Positions 1 to 9,839 of a stretch of 64,000 bases of DNA are shown piece after piece. The translations under genes and the position numbers were made by a program. The notes under the pieces are model-generated. The model made no database searches. It saw only the letters and a list, made by a program, of their open reading frames with translations, and had not been told where the DNA came from. Every line of letters begins with the position of its first letter. Position 1 is the stretch's first letter. The stretch covers positions 95,211-159,210 of the forward strand of contig JBAKBP010003162.1 of the NCBI GenBank assembly GCA_037953745.1, given 5' to 3'. This stretch comes from Lithodes maja (lineage: Eukaryota > Arthropoda > Malacostraca > Decapoda > Lithodidae).

Positions 1-1
1 G

Positions 2-451
2 CAGATGGGCTTCATAGACTGCCTGCGAACATCTTGCAGGTGGTACAAGAAGTTTGTCCTGCATACAGTAGATATGTCTGTCCTCAACGCGTATAACATC
101 TACCGTTTGAGGTGTCCAGTCATCAAATACAAGAGCCTGCGGACCTTCCAAAAGCAGCTGATACATGAGCTCCTGGTAAAACATGCGGGTACACCAGGGA
201 GGCCACTACAAGGACCAGGCATGATGGACAGAATAGGGTGTGCCGACTTCATCAGAAAGCACCAGCTCGTCGCCCTTCCTTTCCAGGGTCCTAACAGCCG
301 AATAAGGATGCAGAAGAGGTGCTATGTGTGCACCCGCACAACTCGACGACCAAGCAAACCCACAAAAACCACTTGGCAATGCCTCGAGTGTCAGGTGGGA
401 CTGTGTGCCGGCACCTGCTTCAATGATTTCCACACTCTGGCAAACTATTGA
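2..451 (+). CDS. piggyBac-like transposase, C-terminal fragment cut by the window edge
   Basis: This is the last ~149 codons of a piggyBac-like (DDE_Tnp_1_7) transposase; the rest lies left of the window. The frame is open from base 2 to a TGA at 449-451. It is clearly homologous to the C-terminus of the complete transposase at 19173-22067, sharing the GFIDCLRTSCRWYKKF block and the LNAYNIYRL block. It ends in a Cys-rich domain (CYVC, CLEC, CAGTC) like the zinc-binding C-terminal domain that recognises transposon ends in this family. Sequence divergence from the other two copies is substantial, so this is a separate subfamily, not a recent duplicate. No in-frame stop is seen in the visible part. 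Whether the full gene is intact cannot be judged from here. Confidence 0.9.
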   Translation, partial: QMGFIDCLRTSCRWYKKFVLHTVDMSVLNAYNIYRLRCPVIKYKSLRTFQKQLIHELLVKHAGTPGRPLQGPGMMDRIGCADFIRKHQLVALPFQGPNSRIRMQKRCYVCTRTTRRPSKPTKTTWQCLECQVGLCAGTCFNDFHTLANY

Positions 452-485
452 AGTGTAAGTGACAGTGATAGTGACACTCAATAAT

Positions 486-835
486 AATAATATAACTAAG
501 TATAAGTGAAAGAGACACATAAGTAATAATAAGTGCCTTCAGAACAATATGAACAAGTGAAAGTGACACTAAAATATATATTCCTAACAATAAAGAAGTG
601 AAAATTACACTATCAATTACCATAGTCCAGTATAAATAATCATAACTACTATAATAATGACTATAAAACTAAGTCTAAGTGAAAGAGACACACATAAGTA
701 ATAATAAGTGCCTTCAGAACAATATGAACAAGTGAAAGTGACACTAAAATATATATTCCTAACAATAAAGAAGTGAAAATGACTATCAATTACCATAGTC
801 CTGTATAAATAATCATAACTACTATAATAATAACA
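486..835 (+). repeat. Two tandem ~175-bp units in the transposon 3' tail
   Basis: The stretch containing AGTAATAATAAGTGCCTTC is repeated with a period of 175 bp (unit ends at 540 and 715). Each unit carries GTGAAAGAGACAC and GTGAAAGTGACAC motifs and several AATAAA-like hexamers. The complete piggyBac copies have a 177-bp tandem repeat at the same place with the same GTGAAAGTGACAC core, although the rest of the unit differs. Confidence 0.85.
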
Positions 836-1283
836 ATAAAACTTAAGTATAAGTGACAGAGACACAAATTACTTCAGAAAAATATATTTATTGAGTGAAA
901 ATATCATAATAACAATAATATATGGCATAATAAACAATAAAACACTAAAAAATCGCTTCCCGCCATAATTCAAGGTAGAGCGACGAGTCAAAACGTTCGT
1001 CGTAGCCTGGGCCGCGGGTGAGCGTTCGGACGCGTCGAGGTAAATACGCGGCAAAAGTTACCTCCACTTCCATCATCATAACTCCTGAACTACTTGAGCT
1101 AAAATGCTCTACTCAACGCCATTCTACACGGGAAGGTAAGGCGCCCATTTTGACATATGTTTGATTATTGTAGGTAGTATATTAAGCGAGATTAGCCTTA
1201 GTTTACTTTTGTTGTGTTTTCAGCCAGATCGCCCGGATACAGCCTCCGTCCTTAACAAAGGCTGCCCGGGTAGGAAGGGTTAA

Positions 1284-3021
1284 GTAGGGGCAAGAAGATT
1301 GCCTTATACTCACCCAGCCTGGACATCAGTAACTAAGCTTGCCATTTGGTATTCTTTAGTTCAGGGTAAGAACAGCCAGAGATAGCTGGTGTTCAACTTG
1401 TCAGTTGTGTGCTGTGATCGAAGATCTACCAGGTCGGGTTCCCCCCATCAGGAAGAGGACTAGCTTGGGCAACCCACTTTGGGCTCCCCCTTTCTGGCCT
1501 TCGATGCGGTGCACAAACCAAGTACCAAAGGATTCCTACCTTGCTTTGTTCAAGGGATTATGAGGATAGTGTAGTAACTTTAGATCTACCAGATCGGGTT
1601 CCCCCCCATCAGGAAGAGGACTAATTCTGGGCAACCCACTTTGGGCTCCCCTTTCTGGATTCTCTTTTTACTACATGGTTCTGATAGTTCCACGAACTAG
1701 CAAGGAAGGAAGACACTTACCCTGACCCCCCTTAGACTACCTATAATGTCACTATCTAGACTGCTTGCAACTCTAGGTAGATCATTATGCTAGTCACCCT
1801 AACCCCCCAAACCTTGTAGCAGAACTCCAGCATATCCTTTGGGAATCACTGCACTGTGGGAGTGCAAGAGGAACCCGGTTGTCCCGTGGTAGGCGCCAAG
1901 GTCTAAGGAATCATCTTGTGACTCACCCTGGACCAGTAGCTGGAGTCATCACGCCCAGCCGCCCCCCCCTGGACCAACTTCCGGAGTCATCACGCCCAGC
2001 CGCCCTCCGGACTACTGGATCCTCCCTCGATTTACGGGCCCTCCTCTTCACTACAGCTCTCCTCTAAGTGCTTTTATATAGTTTATGGGTATAGAGTTGA
2101 CTCAGGGTTGTGGTAGAAGTTATCTTCAGGGGTTCTCATTAACATTACGTCTTGTGAGAGATCTTTCTTCTCCCTACTTAAATTGACGTTAATTAGCCCA
2201 CTTGCCGGGACACATTATACATTCCTATCAGGGGATCCTTATATACGCACCTTCCCGGGTTATTGGTCTCCCATAGCCCGACAGAGGGGGCGTGCCTATA
2301 TAAGACCCATAGCATCAAACACAAACACATATTTACACGTAATCTAGTTCCTTTGTATAACTTCTAGCCTAATTCATTTGACATTCTGTCAGGTTCATAA
2401 CTCGAATAGATTTCACTCTATCTCAGCTCCCGACGATTGTTGCCTCAGCCTTCAGCACCTTGCTAGTACACAATTAAAGTTATGGATTAATCTTTGCCAG
2501 GTGAGATCTAGCACACCTATAGTATTAATATCATTTGTGAGCCTTTCCGAGCCCACTTCATTGTTGATGACCACTTGGCCATTATTGCTTTAGAGTCAGT
2601 TAACGTCACTATATGCCGGGGACATCATTGCATGATCCAGACGGCATTTGCCATTACTGCACTCTTGTCTTTTGTTGAGATCCTCTCTGAGATCTATTTG
2701 GGTAGGAGGTGTACCTCCACCATTTTGGATACCTTATAATTGTATCCTAGGAGTATTATTATTACCTTGAGTCCGGACCCATTGTCCGACTCCTATTGCT
2801 TACTTGATAACCTTATTATTGTATGTCTTAATTATTCTTATTGTTGTTGATGATCTCCAGGTTACAGGTATAAAATATATGTCTTGCTCCTCCATGAACC
2901 AGGTGTTAAACTGAATAAAACCCATGTTAACTTGTTACCTGTGTGCTTATTATCCTGCCGTGTTGTCTCTTTATTTAAAAATAGTCAGGAAAGGTTGTCC
3001 ATACAATGTATATATTTAAAA
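1284..3021. other. Non-coding stretch with LTR-like features, unidentified
   Basis: No convincing ORF is present. Two direct copies of a ~75-bp block containing CAACCCACTTTGGGCTCCCC occur at about 1423-1501 and 1582-1655, and GGAGTCATCACGCCCAGCCG occurs at about 1942 and 1985. A TATA-like CCTATATAAGACCC lies near 2295 and an AATAAA near 2915. A duplicated upstream block, a TATA box and a polyadenylation signal several hundred bp downstream would fit a solo LTR. I could not identify paired TG/CA ends or a target duplication, so this is a weak suggestion. Confidence 0.25.
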
Positions 3022-3243
3022 GTCTGGATCGAATGCTAGACTACTCGGCCCACGGGACAGCTCGGCCCACGGCGAGACAGCTCGGCCCAGTAAAAACGAG
3101 ACAGCTCGGCCCCGTGTTAATTACGAGACAACTCTTAATTAACCTAACCTAACCTACACATTATGAATCGAGAGAACTAGCCTATGACATAATTATACAA
3201 TAAACGAACATTTCGCCCACATTACACACACGCCATAAACGGG

Positions 3244-3487
3244 AGGCCATGTATGCAGCACCAAATCCTGCAAATCCTGTCCTCTGCGCACGCGTGAGAA
3301 TTTTAGGCCCCTTGGCACGATTTTTTTTTCCTTTATACTATTATATTATCTTAATCCTAACCTAACCTAACCTAACCTAACCTAACTTAAATTAACCTAA
3401 CAGTTGAGCCTAAATAACATAATAAAAATATTAGGGAAAAGGTCGCGCATACGCAGAGGACAGGATTTGGTGCTGCATACATGGCCT
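3244..3487. repeat. Nested foldback sequence inside the MULE-like element
   Basis: The arms at 3244-3290 and 3442-3487 are near-perfect reverse complements (GGCCATGTATGCAGCACC left; GGTGCTGCATACATGGCC right). The left arm contains a 9-bp internal duplication (CAAATCCTG). The ~150-bp centre carries a (CCTAA)n array. It is probably a small foldback MITE inserted into the larger element. Confidence 0.7.
3356..3385. repeat. Interstitial telomere-type (CCTAA)6 array
   Basis: Six perfect CCTAA units. TTAGG is the telomere repeat of most arthropods; here the array is short and internal to a transposon. Comparable short runs occur at 3963-3988, 5451-5473, 7130-7150, 29790-29815 and elsewhere. Confidence 0.9.
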
Positions 3488-4002
3488 CACCCATAAACCC
3501 TCCACTTAGCTCTCCCCATCCTAATCCTGACTGGTCTCGTCAAATTGCCCCATAGCAAAACATGGGGCCGAGCTGTCTCAAATAATGGGCCGAGTTGTCT
3601 CGCCGTCGTGGCCGAGTTGTCCAAAAGTGGGCCGAGCTGTCCGAGCCGAGTTGTCCCATGGGCCGAGTCGTCCAGTCACCGTCTGGATCGCCCCTTGTTC
3701 ATTTTGTGCCACCACACTTTAATGAGAGTTTAATGGGTTATCAGACTTTGGGGTGACACAAAATGCAGCTCATAATCTCTGATATCACTGATAATTTTTG
3801 GCATTTTCTGGCAAAGCCCAATGGCTTATCAGTGGTGGTAACACAAAATGCAGCTTTGATATTGGACACCATTTTATGGCATTTGGGTGTGAAATACGAC
3901 ACCACCATTTCCAGTCTATCGGAGATAGTGATGGTAAAGGAAAATGCGGATTATGTCCCTATCTAACCTAACCTAACCTAACCTAACTTAACCATAGCAT
4001 AA

Positions 4003-4099
4003 CATGGGCCGAGCTGTCTCGCCGTCGTGGCCGAGTTGTCCAAAAGTGGGCCGAGCTGTCCGAGCCGAGTTGTCCCATGGGCCGAGTCGTCCAGTCACC
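4003..4099. mobile_element. Isolated terminal block of the MULE-like element
   Basis: This repeats almost exactly the right terminal block of the element at 3032-3680: GGGCCGAGCTGTCTCGCC through GAGTCGTCCAGTCACC. No matching left end is seen nearby. It is either a truncated second copy or the remnant of a rearrangement. The 3691-4002 interval between them holds imperfect direct repeats (ACACAAAATGCAGCT occurs twice, near 3755 and 3840). Confidence 0.6.
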
Positions 4100-4740
4100 A
4101 CTTCGAATGTATGAGAAAGTCAATACGTATTGTTTAGCAAGACACATCAGTTGTTTTTAATTTGACATTATGTATTGCAAATATTATATATTTTGCTTGA
4201 CCAGTAATTATAATAATATACAATTATACAAAACTATACAGTGTATTAAAAAAAAAAATATCCCAGTACTTGTGGATTTCGTGCGTGTTGTGTCAATGTT
4301 TACCTGCCGCCACTCCCGCCAGAGGTCCTTCCCTCTTCCCAGTAAACAAGACCTCAAAGATGGTACGGTGGTGAGCGAATCCTCTCTAAATTCTTTATTT
4401 TATGTGCTTTGAATTAAGTTAAACAATTCGACACTGTGTTGTTTTTATGTTTGAACTGTTAAGTTATTACCGTGTATAGGAATTTACGCAGTAGACTTTT
4501 TGGATTTATTGATATATTGTGATGCATTTTGATACCCATGAGTTGTGTGCATGGATGCGGCTGGTCCTGGGCAATGTTCGCAAATTAGGCTATTACATAC
4601 ATTTTAGTATTTAAGATAAACAAAAATAAATAGATAGCCTATCTAATTTTGTGAGCTAGAATAGGCTAGGCCTAGTCCTAGTGTGTATTTGTGCCACATG
4701 TTTAGTAATTATTTTGGGTTAGGCTAAGGTGGTTTCAGGT
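4100..4740. other. Apparently unique AT-rich stretch
   Basis: No family repeat recognised elsewhere in the window is seen here. A GC-richer patch at 4285-4375 contains an ATG followed closely by a GGTGAGC donor-like sequence. This is noted as a finding but is not supported as an exon. Confidence 0.3.
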
Positions 4741-5266
4741 ATAGCCTAGCCTATATTAAGCGAACCACCCACCAATTTTCATAACAATATTGACATGCAT
4801 GTTGGAATCCCTAGGCTATAAACTGTACTTCATTTTGGTAGCATTGAAGGAGACTACATCAGGACTCTTTTTCTTACCTCTGACCGAGTATAAGCTATCC
4901 TAGTGTTTACTAGCCTATAGTCTACCCCTTTGAAAGGACATTAGCCTAACCTAACAACCTTACCTAACCTAACCTATCCTAGTATTATGGGTGGGGGCTT
5001 CCGCCCCCACACCCCCGCTATTAGACATCTTTGACAGATTTTTGGTGTATTTTTCCAATTTGTCAATAACGAAGATCCTCCATGCGGACTAGGCCTAGGC
5101 TATAGGCTATGGAGAAATATATGGCGAATCTGTTGGTGCCTATTTTTCCTAATAAATTGTTTCTAATAAGGCGGATGTAGCCTAGTGTCCTACTTTCTAC
5201 TTTGTCTACTTTGAATATTATCTTCATTTTTATGTAGGCTAAGTTTGATAAGGGCCCTAATTTGGA
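4741..5266. repeat. Dispersed repeat, also present at 32880-32990 and 45785-46150
   Basis: The segment containing GAACCACCCACCAATTTTC and GACATGCATGTTGGAATCCC recurs in reverse orientation near 32920-32990. The segment beginning GGAGACTACATCAGGACTC recurs at 45810-46000. It includes short CCTAA runs and a GGGTGGGGGC/GCCCCC hairpin near 4988-5020. No coding potential is seen. Confidence 0.55.
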
Positions 5267-5450
5267 AAAATCTATGGTCAATATACAGGAGGCGCTACAA
5301 TATAGGCCTAGGTAGCAAAATTATAATGGTAGTTTTGAGTTCCTATCATATGCTTCATTTCTATATACTTTTTATCCCCGGGAAAAAAAACAAAAAATCT
5401 TGGGTTTTTTTTTATTTTTTTATTGCATTTTTTTTTTTATTTTTTTTTAT

Positions 5451-5520
5451 TAACCTAACCTAACCTAACCTAAATGTATTTGGGGTCTATTAGGTTAGGT
5501 TAGGTTTTTTGGTTAGGTTA
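5451..5520. repeat. Convergent CCTAA and TTAGG arrays at the foldback centre
   Basis: TAACCTAACC repeats at 5451-5473 face TTAGG repeats at 5490-5520 across ~16 bp. This is the axis of the surrounding foldback repeat. Confidence 0.85.
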
Positions 5521-5597
5521 ATGACCAAAACAAAAAATTCCAAGAAAATAAATGAAAAATCTCATGATTTTTTTTTCTTTTTCTCGGGGATAAAAAG

Positions 5598-5916
5598 CAG
5601 GGTGTCAAACGACGCTGTTTTTTTGAGTGATAACGCAATGAACTTTTTATATGATGATAACAGAAAACCCCCCCCCCCCCCAAAAAAAAAAGGTAGGCTA
5701 GGCTAAATTGACACAATTTTGGTCTCCATATTTTCCATCTTGATTGTTTTTTTATTGCAGGAGATACTGTTTTAGACACCTAAATTCTAAAAAAAAAAAA
5801 TCTGGGGGGCATGGCCCCGGACCCCCCTAGAGCTCGCGCCTTCGCCGTGCTATAATGATAACAAAATAATAAACCATAATGATAACACAATTCATATTTT
5901 GTGGATTGACACCCTG
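5598..5916. mobile_element. hAT-type MITE with 8-bp duplication ATAAAAAG
   Basis: The left terminus CAGGGTGTCAAACGACG and right terminus GGATTGACACCCTG are inverted repeats. The element is flanked on both sides by ATAAAAAG, a perfect 8-bp duplication, which is the hAT hallmark. The same 8 bp appears once in the opposite arm of the surrounding foldback, confirming the empty site. The interior has homopolymer C/A runs and no transposase. Confidence 0.9.
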
Positions 5917-6446
5917 ATAAAAAGTATATAGAAATGAAGCATATGATGATAGGAACCCAAAACTACCATTAGCATTTTGCTACCTATATTGTAGCGCTTC
6001 CTGTATATTGACCAAATCTATTATCCTAAGGGAGAAAATTAACATTGAAAATTATGTGTAAAAAACCGTTAGTTAGGCCTACCTACCAACCAGTGATGGG
6101 CCCCATCGATGATTATTAGTGTGTCATCACTTTCATGAACGATACTAAGATACTTTGTTGGTGTAGGCCCTATAGCCTATGTACTTCCCGTCGCAAATTT
6201 GGGAAAATATTAAGGAAACCACCCACCAATTATTTTCATTGTTTTTTTTTTTAGTTTTTTGTTTTTTTTTTTAGTTTTAGTTTATTTGCATCAATATATA
6301 GTGATTGCCATTAGTTTCAACCTCCGCAAAAATAGTTTTCCCCTTTATCCAACGATCTTAAGACACGGCGCCCGATAGTGGGGAGGGCTATGAAGATCAG
6401 GGAAAATGTGGGGTTAAAGACATAAAAAGGCGATATAAGGGGTTTT

Positions 6447-6712
6447 ATGATGAAAGTTGGCTCGGGTTTTGTTGTTTTTCAACTTAAGAAAACCCCAAAA
6501 TTAAATAACTCGAGCCAAGTGTTGGCAAAAGTTGGCTCTGATTTTAAGATTTTTCAGCTTCATAAAAGTCAGAAAGTGGCCAAAAAAAAGTTGGCTCAGG
6601 TTTTCTTGTTTTTCAACTTAAGAAAAGCCCAAAATGAAAAAAAAAAAAAAAAAAATGTTTTGGCAAAAGTTGGCTTGGATTGGACAATTGTTAGGCTTCA
6701 TAAAAGCTGAAA
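6447..6712. repeat. Array of TTGGCTCGGGTTTT-type units
   Basis: At least four imperfect units of about 65-80 bp pair an AAAGTTGGCTYGG core with a poly-T/TTCAACTTAAGAAAA stretch. An 87-codon frame spans the array, but it is a by-product of the repeat. The block 6350-6430 upstream (CCCGATAGTGGGGAGGGC, TGAAGATCAGGGAAA) is repeated at 6818-6870 and accompanies this array wherever it occurs in the window. Confidence 0.75.
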
Positions 6713-6896
6713 ATGTAGAAAATGCCAGCCAACTCTTCGCCATTGGATACAGGATGGGGTGTGGGAGAGCTCTGCCACCCCCCCACACCCCCGTGATTAA
6801 TTGAAATCATCTATGTTGCCCGATAGTGGGGAGGGCTATGAAGATCAGGGAAATTGTGGGGTAAAAGATGAAAATAAAGAAAAATATTGAAGAACT

Positions 6897-7176
6897 TATT
6901 CCAAAAACCCAGTAAGCTAATTATCCATTATCCAACAATTAAGCTACATTAAAGATATTAGCCTAACCTGCCAACCTTACCTAACCTAGTATTAGAGTCG
7001 GGGCTGCTGCCCCCACACCCCCGCTGGTTGGATGGTACATGGGATAGAAAATGAACTTACCCAGTAAGCTCATTATTCATTATCCAACAATTAACCAACA
7101 TTAAAGATTTTTAGCCTAACCTACCAACCTTACCTAACCTAACCTAACCTAGTATTATGGGTGGGGGCTGCCGCCC
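6897..7176. repeat. Two tandem units of a telomere-repeat/hairpin unit
   Basis: Each ~150-bp unit reads TTATCCATTATCCAACAATT, then short CCTAA runs, then CCTAGTATTA, then a GTGGGGGCTGCCGCCCCCAC-type hairpin, then CACCCCCGCTGGTTGGATGG. The second unit is interrupted in its hairpin at about 7177. Further copies lie at 29670-29885, 36955-37077 and 40086-40215. Confidence 0.8.
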
Positions 7177-7287
7177 CAGGGTGCCAAAACAGAAATGATC
7201 CAGTTCTGGATCATTTTTCTAAGCTTACTAGGATCAACTTTGCGCGGCGTCTGCGGGGGGCACAGCCCCCTGCTACATAACAGGGGG
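7177..7287. other. Short segment with a perfect 24-bp palindrome
   Basis: CAGGGTGCCAAAAC at 7177 resembles the hAT-type terminus used nearby but has no partner with a matching duplication. The palindrome at 7193-7216 (AAATGATCCAG, 2-nt loop, CTGGATCATTT) is perfect. G/C-rich runs follow. Confidence 0.45.
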
Positions 7288-7712
7288 CAGGGTGTAAAAC
7301 GAGGCCTATTATCGTAATGCTACTCAATTTCGCTTTACAATTAATGCTACCCATAACGGAAAATATTCGTTCGTTGAATTGACAGTTGATTAATCGATAA
7401 GCTAATCAATTTCTCAGATAATAAGATTATCTGAAAAGACTGAATAGTATTAACACAAAATATAATTAGGCCTGACTGACAGTTACAAAGTACGGTATTA
7501 TTGCCATTTTGGTTCCATTGCCGGCAAGATACCACAATCATGGCAGCCAATTGTCTAAATGGCCACCATCCCATCTAGACCTACCGGTATTCTTTGATAA
7601 ATTTGAAATCTGCATATTTAGCCAAGGCGCTCGCCATTCATCCGCGCATTAATGCTACTGGATTCAGGAAAATAGTGCTACTCAATTTAGAGTTATTTGC
7701 TTTGACACCCTG
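7288..7712. mobile_element. hAT-type MITE with 8-bp duplication ACAGGGGG
   Basis: The left end CAGGGTGTAAAACGAGG and right end GCTTTGACACCCTG form terminal inverted repeats. Flanking ACAGGGGG occurs at 7280-7287 and 7713-7720, a perfect 8-bp duplication. The termini match the MITE at 5598-5916, but the interior differs. No transposase is encoded. Confidence 0.9.
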
Positions 7713-7859
7713 ACAGGGGGTCCGGGGGGCATAGCCCCCCGGCCGCCGGAGAAATTTTGAGATGTGAAGGTAAATATACGCACAATACATGCTCAAAATT
7801 TATTAAAAGGAATGAATAATATTGTAAGTAAAAGGGATGTTATGTATGTTTACTGGTGT

Positions 7860-8416
7860 TTAACCTCTGAAGTGCTGACGTATTTGAGGTTTTTCGTCAC
7901 TAAAATATTCATTGTACCATTAATAGCATTAATAATTATCCATATGCGCCTATTATGGGTTGATTATAAAGGTATTAACCTGAAACAACAATAAAACGAG
8001 TGAAAACAGCGTTTGGATGGTCAAAATCGGAGATATAGCCCGCGAGTTGTATACTGTAATGTATGGGTGAGGCAAGCTACCTTCCCGCCAATTTTCCCCA
8101 AGGCCACTGCGACACAGTCGATCGATACTCTCTCTCTCTCTCTTGCACTCGATGGCCATCAGTGATGACAACACCCTGCTTGCAACTCGCTAATGTTAGC
8201 ACGAAAATATACCTCAGAATAAGGGAATAATAGGGAAAATAGGTGATAACTGAGGGATAGGAGGAAAGTGGGGAAGGAGGGGAGGTAGAGGACTGAGATT
8301 TTGCATGGCCCAGGGGCCAAAAAAAAATAAAAATATTTTTTTTTTTTTTTTCGATGTCAAAAGTTGATTTTTAATTTTACTTACTCCAGAGAGTCTTCCC
8401 GCAGCTCCCGGGTTAA
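7860..8416. mobile_element. TTAA-bounded MITE, family 2 (~560-620 bp)
   Basis: Bounded by TTAA at both ends: TTAACCTCTGAAGTGC left and GCTCCCGGGTTAA right. Two further copies in this window (15834-16442 and 46187-46808) share the body in inverse orientation, including a GA-rich microsatellite, GATCGATACTCTC, and a poly-A/T run next to GGCCCCTGGGCCATGC. The TTAA boundaries point to mobilisation by a piggyBac-type transposase. There is no ORF of its own. Confidence 0.8.
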
Positions 8417-8602
8417 TCAGGATACTAGGGGAGCTGGCTGCCTGTACTTCAGTCTCAAAGAGATTCACTTCAGGTCCACTAATAAAGGCATTGAAAACAG
8501 GTTTTTAAATTATTCTTAGCAGTCCCTGTTTTAGTTTTGTAACTTTTGTCCAATAAAGATTTCATGTATATTTGTTGTTGCATTCCAAGAACTATTACAT
8601 AC

Positions 8603-9091
8603 TTAACCCTTCCTACCCGGGCTGCCTTAGGTAAGGACAGCACGAAAGAAGGGCCGCTACCCGGTATGCCTTATCTAAGGCATGAGCTTAATAGCCTAAT
8701 TAAGCTTGGTCCGAACGCCGTACGTACGACCTATGTCAACAAACCCAAGCGTTAGTCACCGCACCTCCGAAAACAAGAAGGAGAAGACTCCTCAATGTTA
8801 TTGTTCTGACGTCATGACGAAATTAGTGTCTAAAATGCCCCCATATTGGCAACATCTCTGCAATATTGGCTCCACTGAAATAGTCATCACAACTGAACCA
8901 GTTGACTTACAGAGCTCTACTAAATGCCAAAATACAGATTGAAAACCGCACTACGATTATAGATGAGTGGGAAAGTTCTAGCAGTGAAAATAAACATAAA
9001 TACGGTAGCCTAGGCCTAGACGTTTTTCGGCCATATCGCCCGGGTAGGGGCGACCGTCATTAGCTAAGACAGCCCGGGGAGGAAGGGTTAA
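8603..9091. mobile_element. TTAA-bounded MITE, family 1 (~487 bp)
   Basis: Bounded by TTAACCCTTCCTACCCGGGC and GCCCGGGGAGGAAGGGTTAA. The length (489 bp) and inner sequence match the other family 1 copies. It carries a box related to CTCTACTNAACGCCA (CTCTACTAAATGCCA near 8916) about 160 bp from the right end. Its termini (TACCCGGGC) are closest to those of the element ending at 1283. Confidence 0.8.
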
Positions 9092-9830
9092 TTTATATCC
9101 TTTCATATGATACACGAGTTACTATAGAGTACTGGTTAAAATACATACCGGTACCAAGTTTCAAGAATAAACTTTGATTAGAACATTTGTTTGTCTATTA
9201 TTTTCCCTGGGCCGAGTAAAAAAATACCTGGGTAGGCTATTCCCATCTCGGGTTAAGTACAATCAGTAGGAACGTAGAAACTTACTTTAATTTTCACAAC
9301 TTTAAAAGACTCGAGATTCTGCGAGGCTAATTCCGAAAATATTCAATCAAGTCTCAGTTACCCCCATGAAGTCAGGTTATAGTAATGACAAGACATACCA
9401 ATAATATATGTTGGTTAGCGGGTGTGTGGACTGTGGGGATAGTGGCAGCCCCCACTTTGGACACTAAGACTAAGTAAAGTTAGGTTAGGGTAAGGTAATT
9501 TTTTTTTTTTTTTTTTTTTCCAACTTACTTCCTCTCGGGCATAGGCTGAGAGCCTTAACATTCACCGCTTTACAATGAACAGTGAAGCCCGTGAGGTCTT
9601 GTTCCAGTCTAGAGACATGTGAAGCACGTTGAGTACAACGAGCACCTGCCATCTTGCCTTCACATGAGGCACGGTGCTCACTCATGGCCCGAAACGACCC
9701 CATCTCTGAAGCCACCTCGTTCCCGTGCTTCACTGTCTCACCCCCTACACTCGGACTCTCACACTTACACACACGCAACGCCACCTGTTGAGCAGATAAC
9801 TCACCAGGCATTGCACCCCTATAGCATATT
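9092..9830. other. Intergenic stretch, no gene recognised
   Basis: Contains a short TTAGG run near 9480-9495 and a ~24-bp T tract at about 9497-9519. The phrase CCCCCACTTTGGACACTAAG at about 9450 recurs near 17048. An open minus-strand frame at 9485-9811 has no recognisable domain and starts in the poly-T tract, so it is not called. Confidence 0.35.
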
Positions 9831-9839
9831 TTGAAATGG

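Larger units (their letters stand above)
1..1283 (+). mobile_element. 3' part of a piggyBac-like element ending at TTAA 1280-1283
   Basis: After the transposase stop there is ~830 bp of AT-rich noncoding tail, then a GC-rich stretch, then a terminal sequence ending GGGTAGGAAGGG followed by TTAA at 1280-1283. TTAA is the target site of this superfamily. The box CTCTACTCAACGCCATTC at about 1109-1126 sits ~155 bp from the right end. The same box occurs at the same distance in the complete copies and in the ~487-bp MITEs of this window. The left end lies outside the window. Confidence 0.8.
3032..3680. mobile_element. MULE-like terminal-inverted-repeat element with 10-bp target duplication
   Basis: Both ends consist of several imperfect copies of a GGCCGAGYTGTC-type unit, facing each other: CTACTCGGCCC at the left and GGGCCGAGTCGTCCAG at the right. 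The flanks carry a perfect 10-bp direct duplication, GTCTGGATCG, at 3022-3031 and 3681-3690. Long multi-unit inverted termini with a 9-10-bp duplication are characteristic of MULE/Mutator-type elements. No transposase is encoded, so the element is non-autonomous. It contains a nested palindromic sequence and telomere-like repeats. Confidence 0.7.
5267..6021. repeat. Foldback inverted repeat centred near 5480
   Basis: The left arm (TATGGTCAATATACAGGAGG through ACTTTTTATCCCCGGG) is the reverse complement of the right arm (CTCGGGGATAAAAAG, then after the hAT insertion ATAAAAAGTATATAG through CTGTATATTGACC). The right arm was later split by the hAT-type MITE at 5598-5916. The centre is a pair of convergent telomere-like arrays. 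Confidence 0.75.

Noticed and set aside
5513..5779. 88-codon minus-strand frame near a G-run
   Set aside because: It runs across a foldback arm, a hAT MITE end and homopolymers; no coherent protein.
6447..6710. 87-codon open frame with apparent internal repeats
   Set aside because: The repeats are those of the TTGGCTCGGG DNA array, and equivalent arrays elsewhere do not keep the frame open.
7177..7712. A hAT-type element starting at 7177 instead of 7288
   Set aside because: The CAGGGTG at 7177 has no matching 8-bp duplication with the right end at 7712, whereas the start at 7288 has a perfect one.
9485..9811. 108-codon minus-strand frame
   Set aside because: It terminates in a poly-Lys tail from a T tract and shows no conserved motif.
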